This document shows positions 60,459 to 64,000 of a stretch of 64,000 bases of DNA, piece after piece. The stretch comes from Streptomyces maremycinicus (GTDB lineage: Bacteria > Actinomycetota > Actinomycetes > Streptomycetales > Streptomycetaceae). The notes below the pieces were generated by a model. The model had not been told where the DNA came from, made no database searches, and saw nothing but the letters and a program-made list of their open reading frames with translations. The stretch spans positions 310,001-374,000 of the forward strand of contig NZ_BBYG01000018.1 of assembly GCF_001184025.1 (NCBI RefSeq), in the 5' to 3' direction. Both the position numbers and the translations under genes were made by a program. Position 1 is the first letter of the stretch. Every line of letters starts with the position of its first letter.

Positions 60459-60983
60459 GTGGCGCTTCTCGTCATCGACCTGATGGCCGTCGCCTATCTG
60501 GTGCTCCTCCGCTACGGGATGACGGGCTGGGCCGACGCCTATGACAGCGCCGATCCACCCGATGCGCCCAGGGAGGCGTTGCGTGGAATGTGGCTCCTCG
60601 TCGGCGGGGCAGTCGCCACAGGCGGTGGTCTTTTCGTCCTGGGATGGCGAATACCAAGCGTTGTGCAAATGGTTGTCCTGGGCGTCGGAGCGGGGCTGCT
60701 CGCCTGCCTCGCCGCCCGCGGACAGCGCGAGTCCGCCAGGCCGCCTCAGCGCGAGTGGCTCAACCACGGGATCCCACCCGCCCAGGTGGCCGAATGGGCC
60801 GGGTGCAGCGGCGTGCCTGTGCTGCCGGCCACTTATGCGCGGTGCGTCGAAGGGCGGCTGCCTGACCTGAAACGGCGCCTGGAGGCCGCGGGGGATCCAC
60901 CTGAAGCCGGTCGACGCGGGCTGAGGCTTCTCGCCGGAAGTTTCGACACGTATGCGACGCGGCCACCCGCGAAAACCCGGTGA
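60459..60983 (+). CDS. Small membrane protein, function unknown
   Basis: Protein of 174 residues, not recognised. The N-terminal half has two or three hydrophobic helices (VALLVIDLMAVAYLVLLRYG, MWLLVGGAVATGGGLFVLGW, VVQMVVLGVGAGLLACLAAR). A cytosolic C-terminal half follows (HGIPPAQVAEWAGCSGVPVL, PDLKRRLEAAGDPPEAGRRG). The GTG at 60459 places the first helix at the N terminus and has AGGTTGG eight bases upstream; an upstream in-frame ATG at 60342 would add 39 hydrophilic residues and is less convincing. Confidence 0.55.
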   Translation: MALLVIDLMAVAYLVLLRYGMTGWADAYDSADPPDAPREALRGMWLLVGGAVATGGGLFVLGWRIPSVVQMVVLGVGAGLLACLAARGQRESARPPQREWLNHGIPPAQVAEWAGCSGVPVLPATYARCVEGRLPDLKRRLEAAGDPPEAGRRGLRLLAGSFDTYATRPPAKTR

Positions 60984-61067
60984 CAGCCGGACGACCCCGG
61001 CACTTCCCCCTGATCGTCGGGGGAGTGCCGGGGCTTCGTCGTGTTGCATGAAACGTGCTCTGAACAG

Positions 61068-61093
61068 CAAAAATGCCCTCCCGATGGGAGGGC
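61068..61093 (-). terminator. Rho-independent terminator, probably the original tRNA-Arg terminator
   Basis: GCCCTCCC-GAT-GGGAGGGC (61075-61093) followed on the minus strand by ATTTTTG. It sits just past the left 44-bp repeat at the place expected for the terminator of the minus-strand tRNA-Arg before the 1.45-kb insertion. Confidence 0.8.
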
Positions 61094-61101
61094 GGAGACT
61101 T

Positions 61102-61145
61102 GCGCCCCCGGCAGGACTCGAACCTGCGGCCAAGCGCTTAGAAGG
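61102..61145 (-). repeat. Left 44-bp att-like repeat (tRNA-Arg 3' fragment)
   Basis: Identical over 44 bases to 62557-62600. On the minus strand it runs from the last anticodon-stem base and the anticodon loop (CTTCTAA) through the variable and T arms to the 3' acceptor strand. It lacks the D arm and the 5' acceptor, so it is not a functional tRNA. This is the usual attachment-site arrangement for tyrosine integrases using tRNA genes. Confidence 0.88.
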
Positions 61146-61364
61146 TGCGCGGGTCTCAGCGATGTGCTCACCTGCCTGTTCGCAGGTCGCCCACGAACGA
61201 AGATCGTCAAAGCGCTTGCTGTCGATTCCGGGATGCCTGCTCGGTGGTCGTCTCGGGCAGCGAAGGCGCGTGCCGTCGGCCGGAGCCAGGGCGTTCGACA
61301 GCGCTGACGCCGGAACAACTACACCTTGAGGTATTTGGGTACTATGACATCGGAGGTGTTGACG

Positions 61365-61640
61365 ATGACGACGGCGGCGAAGTCGGTACGCCAGTCCCCG
61401 CTGAAGGTGGACCCGGCGACGGACAAATTGATCAGCCAGGGCGCTCATTTCCTGGGGCTGACGAAGAAGGACCTGGTGGCCGAGGCGGTCCGGGTGTATC
61501 TGGAGCAGCGCCGTGAGGATCTGCGGTCCGGCATGGTGGAGGCGCTCAGTGTGCTGGATGGCTCGCTGAAATCGGATGTAATGCTGCTGACCGGGCTGAC
61601 CGCGGAGGAGATCGACGCGGTCGGGGGAATCGAAGAATGA
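61365..61640 (+). CDS. Ribbon-helix-helix antitoxin-like protein
   Basis: Protein of 91 residues. The first 55 resemble a ribbon-helix-helix DNA-binding domain (SPLKVDPATDKLISQGAHFL, GLTKKDLVAEAVRVYLEQRR), followed by a short acidic C-terminal extension (LLTGLTAEEIDAVGGIEE) of the type that wraps a toxin. The ATG at 61365 is chosen because GGAGG is eight bases upstream; an in-frame ATG at 61344 lies before that site. Its stop overlaps the next start (ATGA), the usual antitoxin-first arrangement. It probably autoregulates. Confidence 0.75.
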   Translation: MTTAAKSVRQSPLKVDPATDKLISQGAHFLGLTKKDLVAEAVRVYLEQRREDLRSGMVEALSVLDGSLKSDVMLLTGLTAEEIDAVGGIEE

Positions 61641-62413
61641 GCGGACCTGGCTCGCTGCGCCCGGCCCGCCCGACGCTGCGCTGCTTACGCGAGGATTTAT
61701 GCCTCGCGGTGCCGCCGGTCACGGTGCCGCTGGACGAGATCGACCACCCGGTGCTGGCCAAGGCGTCCGAGCAGTTCGCGGACGAGGACGGCAAGCACGA
61801 ACGCATCCGGTCCGTGGACGATCAGGTGCTGTTCAAGGTCAAGGTGCAGCGATGGCGCGGCGCGGTATGGCTGGACGCCGATCTGCCGTGGCTGGTCGCG
61901 GCGGGTCGGCGCGAGGACGGCTCGGGCGATGACTTCTATGCAGCCCTGGAGGCCGACGGCCGCGCCGTCCGGGCTCGCTACAACGCGGAACATTCCGACG
62001 GGCTGAAGACCGCGACACACACCGCTCACCTCCTGCCCGCACGCGAGGACCATGTCCGGTACCGCGCCGAGGCCGGTGTCCGCTTCGTGCGCCGTCTGCG
62101 GGCGACTCTGCTGGACCTGGCGCACGCCACGCTGCGCGACGGCCGTGAGCACACACGCGAGTTCGACACCTTCACCCTTGGCCTCCAGGTGCGTGCGGAC
62201 GACGGCCACGAGACCTACCTCGCCGTCCGGATCACCGGCTCCGTACCGCCGAACCTGACTGTGCTGATCCTGCGCAACGTCCCTGGCTGCGAGGCTGAGG
62301 GCTGGTATCCGGAGTACGCCCTGCCGGAGCGGGACCTGCTCCCGGCCGAACAGGCGTGGTCCAACCTCATGGACCCATGCGCGGCTGCCCAGGTACTGGA
62401 CGAGGAGCGGTAG
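61637..62413 (+). CDS. Unknown protein paired with the antitoxin-like gene (toxin candidate)
   Basis: Protein of 258 residues, not recognised. Mixed alpha/beta with VDDQVLFKVKVQRWRGAVWL, VRFVRRLRATLLDLAHATLR and LAVRITGSVPPNLTVLILRN. No obvious nuclease, kinase or acetyltransferase motif is visible. Overlap with the upstream antitoxin-like gene suggests a toxin or effector. Codons 17 and 21 are TTA (61685-61687 and 61697-61699), which need the developmentally controlled bldA tRNA, so production would be delayed to aerial growth. The gene is confined to the tRNA-bounded island. Confidence 0.65.
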   Translation: MSGPGSLRPARPTLRCLREDLCLAVPPVTVPLDEIDHPVLAKASEQFADEDGKHERIRSVDDQVLFKVKVQRWRGAVWLDADLPWLVAAGRREDGSGDDFYAALEADGRAVRARYNAEHSDGLKTATHTAHLLPAREDHVRYRAEAGVRFVRRLRATLLDLAHATLRDGREHTREFDTFTLGLQVRADDGHETYLAVRITGSVPPNLTVLILRNVPGCEAEGWYPEYALPERDLLPAEQAWSNLMDPCAAAQVLDEER

Positions 62414-62458
62414 CCGGGCATCCGTCGGCGCGAACTGCGACCCCGATGTCAGGGTATG

Positions 62459-62476
62459 TGTCCACGATCGTGGACA
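62459..62476. promoter_or_regulatory. Perfect 18-bp palindrome
   Basis: TGTCCACGATCGTGGACA is a complete palindrome 46 bases after the stop of the unknown island gene and about 80 bases from the right repeat. It could be a recombinase or repressor site. Confidence 0.5.
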
Positions 62477-62556
62477 GAAAAGGCGCTTGGTCTCACAGCG
62501 ATGTGCATCCGGACACCAATGAACCCCTCACGTGTTTCCGCAGGGAGAGGGTGTGG

Positions 62557-62600
62557 GCGCCCCCGGCAGGACTCGAACCTGCGGCCAAGCGCTTAGAAGG
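62557..62600 (-). repeat. Right 44-bp att-like repeat inside tRNA-Arg
   Basis: The right copy of the 44-bp repeat, forming the 3' part of the intact tRNA-Arg gene. The two copies diverge immediately outside: T versus C at the next base on the tRNA-proximal side. Confidence 0.88.
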
Positions 62601-62630
62601 CGCCTGCTCTATCCACTGAGCTACGGGGGC
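62558..62630 (-). tRNA. tRNA-Arg, anticodon TCT
   Basis: Complete cloverleaf on the minus strand, 73 bases. Acceptor GCCCCCG/CGGGGGC is a 7-bp stem with discriminator G. The D-arm is GCTCAGTGGATAGAGC, the anticodon stem GGCGC/GCGCT encloses CTTCTAA with anticodon TCT reading AGA, and the T-arm is GCAGG-TTCGAGT-CCTGC. CCA is not encoded. Its 3' part is the attachment site of the mini-island. Confidence 0.95.
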
Positions 62631-62951
62631 CGGGTGTGGTGGCCTCGTACGTGCTGCCCGGGTGTGGGCTGATCCGTGACGTTGCCGGGGACAAGGATAG
62701 GGCTCCCGGTTCCTTGTCCCGGTTGCTTCGCCTCCGTGGCTCAATGTGGAGGTTCAGTGAAGCGGTCCTGATAATCGCAGGCAGGTGCGAATCGTGCATC
62801 GCTTTTCGCGTCCGGTGCCACGGGTGTTGTGCACTCGTTATGCCTGCGCTGTGCCTCTGTCCCAGTCGTACCTTCCGTCCCTTGTGTCCTATCGGCGCGC
62901 AGACATGCCTATATGCTTCATAAATCCCCTAAAATTGGGCATTCTTCGCAT
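62631..62951. other. Intergenic region with 10-bp inverted repeat
   Basis: No gene is supported. GGGACAAGGA (62688-62697) and TCCTTGTCCC (62711-62720) form a perfect 10-bp inverted repeat upstream of the tRNA. The last 60 bases before the GTPase are AT-rich, with TAAAAT at 62930-62935 as a possible -10 box about 20 bases before its start. Confidence 0.5.
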
Positions 62952-62954
62952 GTG

Positions 62955-64000
62955 GTGACCTTGGACGTACGGCCTCAGCTGCTCGACGCACTCTCCGCCC
63001 TGCGCGACCGTGTCGCCGCCGCTCGCTTCCCGCTTCCCCTGGCGGGGGCTCCACGCGCGCGTGCCAACCGCGACGAACTGCTCGCCCAGCTCGACGACTA
63101 TCTGGTGCCCCGGCTCAGGCAGCCCGACGCGCCGATGCTGGTCGTCGTGGGCGGCTCCACCGGCGCCGGCAAGTCGACCCTCGTCAACTCCCTGGTGGGT
63201 CAGCGTGTCAGCGAGGCGGGCGTGTTGCGGCCGACGACACGGACGCCGGTGCTCGTATGCCATCCGGAGGACCATCACTGGTTCAGCGGCATGCGGGTGC
63301 TGCCGCGGCTCACGCGCGTGTGGGCACCCCATCAGGAGTCCGCGGACGACCTGTTGCTGCCCGGCGAGGACGGCAGACACGAACTGCGGATCGAGACCGC
63401 CGACACCCTCCCGCCGGGCCTCGCCCTCCTGGACGCGCCCGACATCGACTCGCTCGTCGCCGACAACCGCGTGCTGGCCGCCGAACTGATCTGCGCCGCC
63501 GACATCTGGGTGATGGTCACGACCGCCGCCCGCTACGCCGACGCCGTGCCCTGGCACCTGCTCCGCACCGCCAAGGAGTACGACGTCACGCTCGTGACGG
63601 TCCTGGACCGCGTACCCCACCAGGTCGTCTCCGAGGTGTCCCGGCAGTACGGCGCGCTGCTCACCAAGGCCGGGCTGGGCCACGTACCGCGCTTCACGGT
63701 GCCGGAACTGCCCGAGTCCGCCTGGGGCGGCGGGCTCCTTCCGGCAACCGCCGTGGCGCCGCTGCGCAACTGGCTCGTCCATCACGTCCAGGACCCCGGC
63801 TCCCGCCACTACGCGTTGGCCCGCACGGCCCAGGGCGTCCTCGACTCCCTCAAGGCCCGGATGCCCGAACTGGCGGGCGCCGCCGCCTCCCAGTACGCCG
63901 CCGCGCTGCGCCTCACCTCGGCCGTCGACACCGCGTACGACGCCGAGTACACGCGCGTGCGGGGCCGTCTCCAGAGCGGCGCCGTGCTCGCCGGTGACGC
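62955..64000 (+). CDS. Dynamin-like/YfjP-type GTPase, truncated by the window end
   Basis: The first 348 codons of a large P-loop GTPase. G1 is VVVGGSTGAGKSTLVNSLVG, G2 probably the Thr pair in RPTTRTPVLV, G3 LLDAPDID in place of the classic DxxG, and G4-like VTVLDRVP. A region of helices follows (VLDSLKARMPELAGAAASQY), as in bacterial dynamin-like or YfjP-family proteins, which act at membranes, for example in sporulation septation in Streptomyces. GTG start at 62955 (another GTG at 62952); no good ribosome site is visible. The frame is open to the window edge with no stop, so length and C-terminal membrane helices cannot be judged. Confidence 0.83.
   Translation, partial: MTLDVRPQLLDALSALRDRVAAARFPLPLAGAPRARANRDELLAQLDDYLVPRLRQPDAPMLVVVGGSTGAGKSTLVNSLVGQRVSEAGVLRPTTRTPVLVCHPEDHHWFSGMRVLPRLTRVWAPHQESADDLLLPGEDGRHELRIETADTLPPGLALLDAPDIDSLVADNRVLAAELICAADIWVMVTTAARYADAVPWHLLRTAKEYDVTLVTVLDRVPHQVVSEVSRQYGALLTKAGLGHVPRFTVPELPESAWGGGLLPATAVAPLRNWLVHHVQDPGSRHYALARTAQGVLDSLKARMPELAGAAASQYAAALRLTSAVDTAYDAEYTRVRGRLQSGAVLAGD

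Larger units (their letters stand above)
61102..62600. mobile_element. Mini genomic island in the tRNA-Arg(TCT) 3' end
   Basis: Bounded by perfect 44-bp direct repeats covering the tRNA 3' part. It contains only two genes (61365-61640 and 61637-62413) and no integrase, relaxase or replication gene, so it is either a deletion remnant or a satellite mobilised in trans. A second pair of related words lies just inside each end: GGTCTCAGCGATGTGC (61152-61167) and GGTCTCACAGCGATGTGC (62489-62506), possible recombinase arm sites. Two TTA codons and more relaxed codon use support foreign origin. Confidence 0.75.

Noticed and set aside
61102..61145. Second tRNA-Arg gene
   Set aside because: Only the anticodon loop through the 3' acceptor strand is present; the 5' half is missing, so it is an attachment-site copy.
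63010..63997. Two forward ORFs at the right edge
   Set aside because: They are out of frame with the GTPase, which has the P-loop and continuous family sequence from 62955.

Overview
The window is Streptomyces chromosome. It is very GC-rich with strong third-position GC, and it carries the aerial-development surface proteins (three rodlins, four chaplins), a melC1-melC2 tyrosinase pair, many ATGA/GTGA start-stop overlaps and several leaderless-looking starts. The chpA-chpD-rdlA-rdlB and chpF...melC...chpG order matches the S. coelicolor arrangement as I remember it. All family assignments come from reading motifs; no database search was run.

Layout. (1) 0.5-4.0 kb: copper export (CopA, CopZ, a CsoR-type operator), then a TetR regulator divergent from an MMPL exporter with twin palindromic operators between them. 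(2) 6.4-9.3 kb: alcohol dehydrogenase, a small MerR-like DNA-binding protein, a 14-bp tandem-repeat array and an AraC regulator. (3) 9.4-16.6 kb: myo-inositol catabolism (iolC, a Cgl0159-like aldolase, iolB, iolD, mmsA/iolA, with a divergent IolE/IolH-like isomerase). (4) 16.6-26.6 kb: lipoprotein, amino-acid permease, an extracellular hydrolase fused to an ABC ATPase plus its permease, a von Willebrand lipoprotein and an acyl-CoA ligase. (5) 26.7-52.4 kb: a cell-surface locus. Rodlins, chaplins and an LCP protein flank an exopolysaccharide operon read leftward from 46159 to 35584, with a GH26-like hydrolase, an ATP-grasp/flavoprotein pair, small secreted proteins and tyrosinase. Four or more of the rodlin/chaplin genes share an upstream element close to GCAACC-N16/17-GTTG. 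(6) 52.4-58.4 kb: an unusual group consisting of an acyl carrier protein, a FkbH-like HAD-GNAT protein, a BpsA-type aminopropyltransferase fused to a zinc ribbon and GNAT domain, an AdoMet-decarboxylase homologue, an alpha/beta hydrolase and a phosphopantetheinyl transferase. (7) 58.4-61.0 kb: orphan small proteins including a SUKH (SMI1/KNR4) protein. (8) 61.1-62.6 kb: a 1.45-kb mini-island in the 3' part of tRNA-Arg(TCT), bounded by a 44-bp direct repeat and holding an antitoxin-like/unknown gene pair. (9) 62.95 kb to the end: a truncated dynamin-like GTPase.

The best candidate for an undescribed system is region 6. An aminopropyl-transfer module (BpsA fold plus pyruvoyl decarboxylase fold) sits in one overlapping operon with a carrier-protein module (ACP, FkbH-like protein), and a phosphopantetheinyl transferase is nearby. 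The decarboxylase homologue carries Tyr where the catalytic Cys of class 1B AdoMet decarboxylases is expected, and a 6-bp hairpin lies between its Shine-Dalgarno sequence and start codon. Second is the single-chain hydrolase-ABC ATPase fusion; third is the tRNA-bounded mini-island whose second gene has two TTA codons.
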